Below, in pieces: positions 52,001 to 63,253 of a stretch of DNA of 64,000 bases; position 1 is the stretch's first letter; each line of letters begins with the position of its first letter. Below the pieces are notes generated by a model. That model worked only from the letters and a program-made list of their open reading frames with translations, had not been told where the DNA came from and searched no databases. Both the position numbers and the translations under genes were made by a program. The stretch is from Puffinus mauretanicus (taxonomy: Eukaryota > Chordata > Aves > Procellariiformes > Procellariidae), in the NCBI GenBank assembly GCA_023333565.1, contig JAJKFH010004137.1, positions 186,001 to 250,000 of the forward strand, read 5' to 3'.

Positions 52001-53679
52001 CTTAGAATGCACTAATTATCTCAGTGAGCAGTAGCATTAATCTGATCTCCTCTGAATTGGTGTCCTTTACACTGTACCATCCTCCATTAAAACAAAAGCA
52101 ACTCTTCATGTCCCCTAAGATATTTTGCCAGTCAAGAGACATTCTGTTTGGCAGCCTACCACAGAAAATAACTGGAAAGATTGAAATCAACATTCACACA
52201 ATATTGTAAATTAGGTAGGGTAACCAGAAACCAGTTTGAAAACAGAGAGCTGTTCTGTAGAAATAACCCTACGTTGGCAGAGAGATTAATAAAAGGACAT
52301 GTCAGAAAAGGACTGTTTTTGTTAGAAGAAGAAGAAAATTACTCATTTTGATATACATTCTTGCGTATCATTCAGCATTATGAATTTGAAAGTTGTGATT
52401 CTAAAGTCAATGGTTTATTCTCTAGTTTCATTTTCAAAAGCTTTTGGGATCATCCTAATTCTAGCAGGGAAATCCTTTTTGAGTTCCATAGATGAGAGGC
52501 CAAAGGCGAGTTCCTTAAGAAAGTGCAAAGACTTCAACAAATATTCAACAGCATACCTCAGTGAAATAAAGATGGAAATTACCAATGAAACTTAATCAGT
52601 TTTGTTTACATTTCTGTCTAAAAGTTGAGGAGAACATTTCCAATGATCTTCTGAACCTCTACTTTTTTTCCTTCCTCTGTTGTGACAAATGTATATGACG
52701 TTTTAAGAATCTTGGTGTTCGGCAAGATCTGCTATAACGAGAGGGAATTCTGAGAATAGTCAGACCAGCACAGAGACTTAATTCTGTTTTAGAAACAAGA
52801 CTTGAGTGCCAACCACGGGGTGACAGTTTCAAGCTTTAGCCTCTCTGAAGCAGCAGCTCATCACCGAGGTGGAATTAGCATAGCTCTAAACTTTCAACAA
52901 CGAATACTAGCACACATCACCAAAGCATTTGGACTTTAAAGGTATACATATTAGTTTTCCCATGACTATTGATATATTTACTAACATTTTATTCATGTGA
53001 ACACTGTCTATATGTGCATTCACTAAGTATTCTACAATAACATTTGCAAATGTTTTATAACTTGCTTAGTTAAAAGGACAGATTTCTCTATCGGTTCCAC
53101 AGGAAAGGGCCCATGTTAGTCTTTCCTGTAAGTTGAATGAGACTTGAACTAGCGTGAAATAATGCTTCAGAAACTTCATCTCTCTCTACTGCTTCTAAAT
53201 TCCATCTTCTGTTTTTTAAAAAAAGACAGATGGAGTTCTTAAGGAGCAACTTAAATTTGTGTTGCGCTCACTACACACAGCTACAAACACTTGCATTGAA
53301 AATAGCAAAAGTCTTGAGTTTATCTAATGTTTTAAGCAGCAGACCTTATGCTAGAGAAAAAGATGCCAAAGATAAGAATCAGAAGCTTCCTGACTAATCT
53401 TTTACTATTTTCTGAAAGGTCTTCTCCACTGTAATAATCCAGCATAGGCTGGCATAAGGTGAAGGGACGGGTCTATAAACTGAGTTAGGGTCCTAAAGAA
53501 GGAAAGTAGGGCTCCTGTTACAAACAGAGCACTACATGGACAGGAATGTAAAAGTTGTGAGATCATAGTCAGTAAGCCAAGGGGAAAACAGGACTGGTAG
53601 ACAGCTACACTTGCTTGCTGGGGGAGGCTTGGTTTCCAATCTGTGAGAGTACTGACTTTATATTGAACAGCTCTCAGCC

Positions 53680-53708
53680 AAAAAAAAAAAAAAAAGAAAA
53701 AAGAAAGA
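53680..53708. repeat. A-rich tract
   Basis: A run of about 16 A residues followed by interrupted A-rich sequence (gaaaaaagaaag). It could be the tail of a retroposed sequence, but no source transcript was recognised upstream. Confidence 0.8.
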
Positions 53709-56700
53709 ATTCTGCTGCAGAGACTTGAACCCAGGTCTCCCCTCTCTCCAATAACTTTCCTACTTGGGTCTTTTTCATGCTCCTGTTAGTTTTTATTGCC
53801 ATGAATCCTGCTTTTCATTCTGCTCCATGCCCTGCCCCCAGGATGGAGAAACAATTGCTATCCAGCCTAGTCTACAATCTAATAATTGGGGCTCTTGTCT
53901 AGACTATGCAGATTGTGCCCTGACCTAAGATGAGGGCACTTTATTCAGGAGTTTCCTTGGTCTTCTAGCCATAACATCCTCACATGGGAACCACCCTGTT
54001 GACATTTTACAGCAGCAAGCTCTTCTGAGATCTTTGCAAAACAGCTCCAAGTGGTGTAAGCTCACGATTAAGTCTCATAAATTCTCAATCATGACAGCAC
54101 TGCAGACATATCCTAGCCCTACTATTTCCTATCAGCCAGCTATAAAGTATCCCATGCTTAGCCAAGTTGTTTTCTTCTGTCTTCCCTTCTCAGGGAAGTT
54201 TCTTGCTTCCCATTGTTTTACACCCCTCCAATAACATTTCCCTACAGGAATATTTACTTATGCATTAAGATAACAGCCAGACATTCAGTCTCTAAATAAG
54301 ATTTAATATTCAATTTACCTTATTTTATTAGCAAGTGAGATGCAGGCAAGTAGTTTTGACCATCATAAAACAGTCATTAACTGGGCAAGTATATGCTCCT
54401 AGTTCAGGACTGTTAAAAGTTATGCTAACATCAGTCTTTCATCACTAGAGGTGTTCACAGAAAGCAGTTCCCATAAACTGTCAGACACCAAACAGCAACA
54501 GACAGAATGAACACAAGAGGAATCTAAAGGTCAGACTGATCCTACCTTCTCTGGGGTACCAACTTAACAATTTACAGTTGTTACAAACATTTGCAGCTTG
54601 TCTGTCCGGGTTTAGGTAACTTGTTTGATGCCTCACCAAACTCCCAAGAAAACGAACGCTTTTATTAGTCTGACCTCATAGTTCAGAGAAATTGCCTCAG
54701 TTTAAACACATTAGAAGTGACAGTACAACACACCTACCCTACGATGTTCTTACTTCTTTCAGAGGACAGACTACTTGTGGCTGCAGCACGCTAATTAGAC
54801 CTGCATTCAAAGCGTGTATCCATGGAAATGAGGGGTGACAGGACAGTCACTGAGATGTTTCATTTTATATCTGAAATGAGGGGTTAAGAGAGTCAATGTG
54901 AGCTGCAAGTCTTACCAGAAATCTTCGTTTAAAGAAATGCATTTGCTCCTGAAGTATTAAAATAGTAAATCACAACAGACACAGGCAAGGCAAATTCTAA
55001 CTTGCATGAAGATCACCTTTACATTTGAAGACTGTATTAGTTTATTGATAAGCTAAATTGTACAATCAAAAAAAAAAACCTTTTAACCTTTAGAAAACAA
55101 ACAAAATCAAAAGCTCTAGCTCAATTTTTCCTCACAAGAGAAAGAGCTGAGCGGGTTAAAATTTTGTAGATTTATACGCAATTGATAGTTTTCAGTTTCT
55201 TGTACTCCTCAGTATACCTTTTCTCTTTCAAGATTAATTAAAGCACCTATCTGGTCAGCTTAAGAACAGGTTGAAACTCAAGAGGTTGGTCCCATCCCCC
55301 AGCATCCGCTCCTGTCCTCCCCCTCGTGCCAACAGCAGCATTCTCGCAGGTTCATGCCAAGTAACAGCCAGGTTCCGACACGACTGAAAACCACCTCCAA
55401 GCAAAAACCTTTGGTTCACTTTCGCTGCAAGGCCTCACAAAGCTGTGCCAGGGCGTGAGAGAAGACAGGCGCATGCAACCGTGCGTAACAGCACCACAGC
55501 CGAAGTACAGCAGCCAAGTAAGCAAGTCTGGAGATGAATGGATGAGTGTTATGGGCTGATTATGACACAAATACATAGACATCCATCGCTACATCCATTG
55601 TGTTGCACTGAACAATGTGCTGTAGAAGCCAATGTGATTCAAACTGCTCAATGACATTGTCTTAAGGGAAAGAGACAAGTATCTTGGGCCCAATTCTGCA
55701 ACTATTTGGTCATGAAAGTAACTCTCTGAAGATAATGGTAACACCGTATTCTTTCATGCTTCCCTGGACTCTTCTGTTGTCATTGAGGCTACACATTTGC
55801 TGCCAGAGTTTTAGCAGGGCAGTGAATGCTGGTTTATACTTTCATCCAGTTTCCAGATGAATTACTGCCCCAAAAATATATTTTGGGGATTTTTTTGGTT
55901 TGTGCTAAAGACAATCAGTACATACTCCCCTAAAACATTTTTCTTTTTTACTGAGACTCTGAAATGCCAGAATTTGATTTCTATTTCCAAAACGCGCATG
56001 TGTTCAAACTCTATTCAAACACTATTTCAGTTAGAACTACAACATTCAAACACAGAGAAACAAAAACAAAACATCTGCTGTATCTGTTACTCTTATAAAT
56101 ACTGCGAAGTAGCTAAAAGAGAGCACTTTTTCTATGGCAACTATAACTCATTGCTCTTATTTGTACTATTTTCTTCTCTGTTTATTTTTTTCTTTATACA
56201 TTTTTACATTCATTCACATTCAACTAATAATCACACATAACATAACATTGAGATTATAGTCAATATTGAGATCATGCATTTATTTGAATATATATTAGTT
56301 CTTTTTTACAGGTATTAAACTTATGCTTTAGCAAAATCACCTGTACGTGAGTTTATACTGCCAGTAATCTCTACATGTCATGATGTCCCTGGGCACACTC
56401 CTGACAGTAATTTTGTTGTAAAACACTACTCTCCTAGCAGAAGACCAGTCATTGGAGAATTTATCAAGTTAAAAGTTCTGTTAAATAGCAGTCACTTCCC
56501 CAGTCACTTGTTGCTTCAGTCAGATGCCTCAGGTTATAAGAAATGACAGATTCCAGTAAATCCATTTGGTTGTATCTGGAGTGACACTTAATAAAATAAG
56601 AATTACTAGCAAAAAAAAAAAGCAACAATTTTTATGTTAATATTTATATTAACAAACGGGTATATGGGCATACATGCATCCAGGGCACAAATCAAGTAAG

Positions 56701-57071
56701 CCAAAGGCTGCAACAGCCCCTGCAAATACACACACTTAATACTAAAACGACAGGATCTCAAAAGTTAATAAATGTTAGCATTAATATTACATATTAAAAC
56801 TTGATCCAACCTCTTCTTTGTGCAAATGGAAGTGGGGCTCTTAGTAGTTACACCATGATATTCATATTGCATCTATTGTAATATTTCTTCTATCCTCTTA
56901 AGTATGGGCCAGTTCAGGAAGCATTTAAGAGTGGGCTTAATTTTAAGTATATACTTTGCTTTTAGCATACACTTAATTGTGATTCCAAATTCAGGGCTTT
57001 GTACACAAACCTCATTTGCCACATGGTGTCTTAAATCCACACTGACTTTTTAATTTCCAAATTTCCATACT

Positions 57072-57485
57072 GCAGAGAGTCCAGCGAAGGGCCACCAAGA
57101 TGCTGAAGGGACCGGAGCATCTCTGCCGTGAGGAGAGGCTGGGAGAGCTGAGGCTGCTCAGCCTGGAGCAGGGCAGGCTCGGGGGATCTCACCCATGCCT
57201 AGAGCAGGGAGGGGACAGAGCCAGGCTCTTCTCAGCGGTGCCCAGCGCCAGGACCAGAGGCCATGGGCACACACTGACAGGCAGGAGGGTCCCTCTGGAC
57301 ATCGGGAAGCACTTTTTCACTGTGAGGGTGACCGAGTACCTCCAGGGAGGTGGTGGAGTCTCCATCCTTGGAGATGTGCAGAACCCATCTGGACATGGCT
57401 CTGGGTGGCCCTGCCTGAGCAGGAGGGTTTGACCAGGTGGTGTGCAGAGGTCCCTTCCAACCTCGACTGGTCTGTGATTCTCTGA
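57072..57485 (+). mobile_element. CR1 LINE 3' fragment with internal deletions
   Basis: A plus-strand CR1 tail. It starts at 'cagagagtccagcgaagggcc' (the RT end of ORF2), runs through 'gagaggctgggagagctgag', 'agccaggctcttctcagcgg', 'ttttcactgtgagggtgacc', 'ggtggtggagtctccatcct', and ends 'aggtcccttccaacctcgac' and 'tctgtgattctctga'. Compared with the usual CR1 order, a block is missing after 'gggatctcac' (the part encoding the YLKGGC-like motif) and the 'ggaacaggctgcccagag' block is absent. It has therefore lost coding capacity. GC content is much higher than the surroundings. Confidence 0.9.
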
Positions 57486-60117
57486 ATATTTAATTTCTCC
57501 TTTCCTTTGCTCTTTCCCTCAGCTTTTCTTGCCTCCTTTTTTTCTCCTTACCTGAAGTCCCTTAAACTCTTCCATACTTTTGGTTATTTCTTAGACTGTA
57601 TTATTACTTTTTTTTCACTGTTTGATTCATCATATTGGACTTTAAGATCTTGATTACTGCCATTGTCTTTGGCAACAATACATTGTCTTTGAACGATTTC
57701 TTTTTACTTTTTAATGTTCTTTCTCTGTTCCATATCATTTGAATTTTCTCTTTTCTCTCCACACAGTCCTCAGGTGTTCACAATATTTTGACAACATAAG
57801 ACTCCTGGTAAAACTGTGCCTGTTATCAAGGTGGTCTCTTCATTTGTGGAAACAGGACAGGCAGTCCTGAAAGGAGGGTGAGGGGAGAGACTGAGGATAT
57901 GCTTACCCTATGCTTGATCCATGTCTGTGTTACCAGCCTTTGAGGACACATTTACCAATTCACTTAAACGTTTCTTTTAAGCTTTCCTTTCTTTGACTTC
58001 CCTTTTCACATTACAGTGCCTTATTAAAGCACTTGGATCACTAAAACATAACCCTGAAATATTTTGCCAGAAATCTCTTCCCCACACTTCTAGGGACCAG
58101 ATGAGACGAAACATTTCTTCAGTGGTAGCAAAATTTATGAGAAATATCCATTTGCTGAAGTGCAATATGGAAAAAAATGCAAAGAATAGGATAAAACCAG
58201 CTTGTCCAGAGGACCTATGCTCTTTCCAAGAAAGAGGAACCACACACACCCCCTTTGGAAGTAGCTATTTGGTTATCAGCTAGTTCCTCTGATCCTCTAG
58301 CCAACAGCATGTTTTTCTATCTCACCTATCATTTACCTATCACTTTGACCTTATATTCATAGCAGAAGGAAAAATTTTGAAGTATCAGCAATTTGTAGTG
58401 TTTGTCTAGAAATGCAACTTGCCTAAATCATTTTGAGGGTGTAAGTAAGTTTACACAAATCTCAGTTTTCTATTTTAATCTCATGCAATGATTACTCCTA
58501 CAAAGAATAAATATTAAGTTGCAGTTAACATTATCAAAAAGCTAATAAAATTCTGCTGAATTAACATCAAGACCAGGATGAGACTTTAGAGAAAGGCACG
58601 CTATAGTTCTTTGCTAAATAGCCCATAAAGCAGGTAATGCTATTGGAAGTAGGAAATGCAATTTAATCTGAGGAAACTACAATTATTTTAATTGCAGAAA
58701 GGTTACAATATTTGAGCAAGTTTCTTGCAAAGTCATTACGACGTAGAAGATGCTACCTTAGAGAAGGAAGTAATCAGAGTATTACTGGGCTGCATAATTA
58801 TGCTTTTTGACTACCTGCAATTTCCCTTTTTGTCCCCCTGGGAAAAGCAACGCTGATCTTTTTGACTTTGTAGAACATTACCAGCTATTGCAATGAGGGT
58901 GTCTTCACCACTTGAAGAAAAAAGGCATAATTCAACAAACAATGGAAATCCAAATAAATGCAGAGTTCTTGCTTTGAGTTAGTTTTTTACCTCCCGCTGT
59001 ATCTGGGTTAGCTCTTGCTGGATCTTTGTTCTTTATCTTCATGCTGGTTAAGAGGATCACTGACTGACTGTTTCCAGAATGCCTTTCCACTCTTGCATAA
59101 AAAGCCCATGTTCCAAAGGTCCAGAAGAAGACAAAGGGAAAATCATTAATAGAATCCATGAAGATTCTGGAGAGGGAACTTGGCATCCCTCCTTCCCTCT
59201 AGGTAAAAGGCATCCCAAAGCACACAGACACTAGATCCAGTATGAGGGTGTACCTGTTCAAAAGCCCATCCACTGACAAGTAATGCATTCAGCCAAGTTT
59301 CAGAAAAGACACCAGTGGTTCAGAAATACCACTGTCTATCATGACCTATGTAGCCTGTGAGTAAAACTCCTTTACCCAGAGGATCACCTTTACAGCATAA
59401 AATAGTTGACAGAAACTGATGAAGAGCAAGAGAGGCAGTTTTGAGCTATCTATCTCACCAGATATGTTGAGTAAAAAAAAAATTTATTTTTAAGGAATTT
59501 GGTGAGTGCAGACAAGAGGAAGATGAGGTGGAGAAATTACCAGGGTCTAAAACGTAATGATTTCTTGTGTAGCCTCAGAGACAGATACACCCTTTGGAAA
59601 GTTAACCAGGCTCAATAATAACTTTAGATAAAATTATCTGATCATTCTTAGACTTACTTGAGTCTGGTTCACTAGAATTCTGTTTTTACTGAAAGTGTAA
59701 GCTAAAGTAAACCGTTAGATAGTGATGCCATTAAATTTAGCCCTCTCACTCTAACAAATACTCTTAGTCAAGTGAAGAGCTGAAGGAAGCAATTCTCTGA
59801 CTACATAGCTGTCCATGTTTTGAAAATTAACTAAAGGAACTTCTCTGAGTAATTTATTAATTGACTGGTTAGGAAAGAAAAATTAAAGAATGCTTAGTAT
59901 CTTAGTGTCATATTAAAAATTATTTAGGATATAAAACAAATTTTCAGCCATCAATTCTAAAGTATCCAATGAAGTAAAATTTCTACCTACTGGCACAGAC
60001 ATCCAGACTTTTTTTTTTAAATACTTTAAAGATCACACTTCTACTTAAAAATCATTGTGTTATCTGCTGCTACTTCAACAGGAGCAAATCTTTAACTGAG
60101 AAAGAAGCAGAAGAATA
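57486..60117. other. Upstream region without recognised genes
   Basis: It begins with pyrimidine-rich sequence (57480-57760) and continues AT-rich. Overlapping open frames on both strands at about 57977-58283 and a minus frame at 58932-59186 show no recognisable motif. No repeat or RNA gene was recognised. Confidence 0.6.
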
Positions 60118-60280
60118 ATACCTAGCTCTCATACAGTGCTTTCATCTACAAAATGTTATAATTTTCTGTGATTTATAATTGGTGAAACTAATGGACTCAA
60201 AAAGAGTAACTTGCCTAAGGTCATCCAGAAGACCAGTAGCAATAGCAAGGTTAGAATAAAGATTCCCCAAGTCACAATCG
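60118..60280 (+). repeat. MIR-like SINE remnant (plus strand)
   Basis: The segment reads 'tacctagctctcatacagtg', 'ctttcatctacaaaatg', then 'ggtgaaactaatggactcaa', 'agtaacttgcctaaggtcat', 'ccagaagaccagtagcaat'. This is the order of the 3' part of an amniote MIR-type SINE (gaaactgaggcacag, gtaacttgcccaaggtcac, cagctagtaagtgg). It is diverged, with no visible target-site duplication. Confidence 0.65.
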
Positions 60281-61107
60281 AGCTTTATATCAGGCTACAT
60301 AGCTGAGGAGATACCAGAGCTCCAAGCAGAAACCAGAGCGTGTCCAGTCTGGTTCAATATGTATTGTTTCCTAATACTACCTCACCCTGTATATGATGAC
60401 TGGAGTTGTCACAGCATTGTTACTCAGTCATTAGTAGAAGAGAACCAAATGTCAGATTAAACACAAGGTAGTTCATTAGGTAATGAGGTAGTTGGTGAGA
60501 GTACTCCAGTATTTCCACATGCTTTCTACACTGGCTTTTAGAAAATCACATTAAGCCTACTAGTAGCCATCACAAGTTTAACAGGTCTGACAGTCTGTGA
60601 CGTGGGGTCAAATATACATCCACCCTCCTATGCTCTGTACTAGTATAGTTGTATTTATACAGACCATGTTTACACAGCAGCTTCCATCACGGGTTATTAA
60701 AATGCTCTCAAACTTTCACAGTAGGAACAAGAGCTACAGCTTTTTGTTTAAAAACACTGAGTTATAAACACCTGTGAACAAGAACTTTGAAGCTATTTAA
60801 TCCAATTCTACAGCACTCCAAGGCAATTCATGTCAGAGTTTCCACCGTCCTTCCATATTTACAGCTATGTGATCTTCCCTTGTGCTGGACAGCAAGCCAG
60901 CTCAGGGAGCCAAGCTGGCCAAAAATTAAACTCTTTTTATTTTGTCCTCAGGAGAGTTACTTTTCAGCAGTCTGAGCACAAGTTCCCACAGAAAAGGGAG
61001 GAAAGGAGTCCACACAATGGGTCTGAATAGGACTGCAGAAGGCTTAGCCTTGACTTAGGATACTGTGATACTGCATCCAAAGGGAAGTGTTACCCATCAG
61101 ATATGCT
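60281..61107. other. Upstream region without recognised genes
   Basis: AT-rich sequence between the MIR-like remnant and a CR1 tip. Short open frames near 60787-61030 have no recognisable motif. Confidence 0.6.
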
Positions 61108-61175
61108 GGAATCATAGAATCATAAAATCATTTATGTTGGAAAAGACCTTTAAGATCATTGAGCCCAACCATACT
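61108..61175 (-). mobile_element. Very short CR1 3' end (minus strand)
   Basis: It begins 'gaatcatagaatcataaaat' and continues 'gttggaaaagacctttaaga' and 'tcattgagcccaacc', the reverse complement of the last 70 bases of avian CR1. It is a severely 5'-truncated insertion; similarity fades after about 61175. It lies only 0.7 kb from a second CR1 in the same orientation. Confidence 0.85.
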
Positions 61176-61886
61176 AGCTATTTCACTCAGACTTACTGCC
61201 AAGTCTCTGTATGAAAGCATAATGATCAAGAAAAACACTATTCCCACTGTTACTTTAAAAGAAAGTTAAGTTGCATAAATAAAACATCATATCGCAGCTA
61301 TTTCAGAGAAAAAGGTTACTGTTTTAATATTCAGTTCAGGTCAATGCTGAATAGTACATATACTGTTTTACAACATTACAAAACAAAACTTGTATGAACC
61401 TTCAAAAATCTATAGAATTACAGATGCAAGAAAATTATTCTTATTTTTGAATGCGGCTATGAAGGTTAACTAGGTTTTAAAGCTTCAGGATTTTTTTTTT
61501 TTTAATAGCAGACAAACTGAGGAAGATGTTTATCATTTATAGTCACCCTAGACTTACTTGAGATTAATGGTAGCTTTTAATAATGGGTATTTTGAATTTA
61601 CTTGCAGAAAACCTGATATCTGTAACTCAAGTAAGAGCTCAAATTTTCACAAGCATATGTAATTCACAGCAAATGAAATTGGTTTAAACTCAGCCATTGA
61701 AAACAGGGGATTTTCTTCCCTTGTGGGATGTCACAAGTCCATTAGTGTCAGAGTTCAATACTCTCTCACCAGGTTACTTTAGATATTCCACACTAGGAGG
61801 GTTTAATGTTTAATATCAAGTTTACTTAGTTGAAGATATTTGGCATTCCATGGGTTTAGCAGAGTGATACAGCCATGTACGGAAAT
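61176..61886. other. Spacer between two CR1 insertions
   Basis: AT-rich sequence with a T-run at about 61491-61504. No gene, RNA or repeat beyond that was recognised. Confidence 0.6.
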
Positions 61887-62612
61887 AGAATCATAGAATC
61901 ATAGAATCATTAAGGTTGGAAAAGACCTCTAAGATCATCGAGTCCAACCATCGACTCAACACCACCATGCCCACTAAACCATGTCCCTAAGCGCCTCATC
62001 TACACGTCTTTTAAATACTCCCAGGGATGGTGACTCAACCACTTCCCTGGGCAGCCTGTTCCAACGCTTGATAACCCTTTCAGTAAAGAAATTTTTCCTA
62101 ATATCCAATCTAAACCTCCTTTGGCGCAACTTGAGGCCATTTCCTCTCGTCCTATTGCTTGTTACTTGGGAGGACAGACCGACCCCCACCTCGCTACAAC
62201 CTCCTTTCAGGTAGTTGTAGTGCGCGATGAGGTCTCCCCTCAGCCTCCTCTTCTCCAGGCTGAACACCCCCAGTTCCCTCAGCCACTCCCCATCAGACTT
62301 GTGCTCCAGCTTCGTTGCCCTTCTCTGGACACGCTCCAGCACCTCCATGTCCTTCTTGTAGTGAGGGGCCCAAAAGTGAACACAGGATTCGAGGTGCAGC
62401 CTCACCAGTGCCGAATACAGGGGCACGATCACCTCCCTAGTTCTGCTGGCCACACTATTTCTGATACAAGCCAGGATGCCGTTGGCCTTCTTGGCCACCT
62501 GGGCACACTGCCGGCTCATGTTCAGCCGGCTGTCAACCAGCACCCCCAGGTACTTTTCCTCTGGGCAGCTTTCCAGCCACTCTTCCCCAAGCCTGTAGCA
62601 TTGCATGGGCAA
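61887..62612 (-). mobile_element. CR1 LINE, 5'-truncated, well preserved
   Basis: The 3' end at 61887 carries three tandem agaatcat octamers (plus-strand view), followed by the CR1 3' untranslated region (about 87 bases) and then the ORF2 C-terminal part from 61974 to about 62612. The frame is uninterrupted for about 210 codons and shows expected CR1 motifs: [76 protein letters not shown] and the terminal ALRDMV. The endonuclease and the catalytic part of the reverse transcriptase are missing, so it cannot move by itself. An intact frame suggests a fairly recent insertion. The 5' breakpoint near 62612 is approximate; the open frame runs on into unrelated flanking DNA. Confidence 0.93.
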
Positions 62613-63156
62613 CACAAGCACAATACAGCAAGTGCAATATACAGTTGGATCACGATACAAACATGATTCCCATTACCTGCCTCTATAAGCTCCATCATCA
62701 CGATGCTGGGAAGAAATGTGTGAGTCAAAGCTAGCTCAAGCCCATGGCCCTCTTCAGAGGTCCTTTTGTTGGTTGTTCCATTTTTATACTTTATGATAGG
62801 CTGAGCCACGTACATACTTTCCCTGTCCCATGCTGGTCTGGTTAGCTCAGGAAGACATTACTATCTCCTATTTATCTCAGGAAAGGCAGTTTACACAACT
62901 GTATTACCCACTGTACATCTGAGACAAAGGTTACCCTGCAGTCCTTTTTGTGCTGAGGTTAAGTTCAGCTTTCTTTACAATAACTGCTGGTCATTCCCTT
63001 CATTATTCCGTGAGCTCATCATTCTTGCCCATCTCCTCTGAGCCTTCTCTCATTGTGGGGGTGTGTTGATCGGTCACATGGGATTCTACATAGTCTGAAT
63101 CAGAATCGCATCATCCACACAGAAGATTAAAATTTCATCAAGAAAGAAACATTCAC
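62613..63156. other. Upstream region without recognised genes
   Basis: Non-repetitive AT-moderate sequence between the CR1 element and the candidate exon. No feature was recognised. Confidence 0.6.
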
Positions 63157-63253
63157 CTGTTGTTAAACACTGGAAGGTCGGTAGATTCACCAGCCTCTTC
63201 AACATCTGGAGTGTCTTCCATCAATAGATGACAACACTCACAAATTTTCACCT
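63157..63253 (-). CDS. Possible coding exon of unidentified transcript
   Basis: A 97-base segment bounded on the minus strand by an acceptor (AAATATTTCAG) and a good donor (AACAG|GTGAAT). Frame 3 reads open throughout: VKICECCHLLMEDTP, then DVEEAGESTDLPVFNNR. The composition is acidic with a CxCC cluster, unlike the chance translations around it. It would be an asymmetric exon (starts two bases into a codon, ends phase 2). No family was recognised and no partner exon was found in the window. It does not fit SLC44A5, because the phases and sequence do not match. Chance is a serious alternative. Confidence 0.25.

Larger units (their letters stand above)
45871..57071. other. Upstream region without recognised genes
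   Basis: AT-rich sequence with no convincing coding exon on either strand. It holds A-rich runs at 46430-46450 and 53680-53708, a (TTG)n microsatellite at 49045-49063 next to an AAT-rich run, and a possible MIR-like tail just after the A-rich run (53710-53745, 'gagacttgaacccaggtctccc'). There is a less AT-rich patch at 55265-55510 and an old-repeat-like stretch at 55685-55750 (cccaattctgcaactatt). None of these supports a gene. Confidence 0.6.

Noticed and set aside
62121..62666. A 181-codon plus-strand open frame.
   Set aside because: It is antisense to CR1 ORF2 and is a shadow of that frame.
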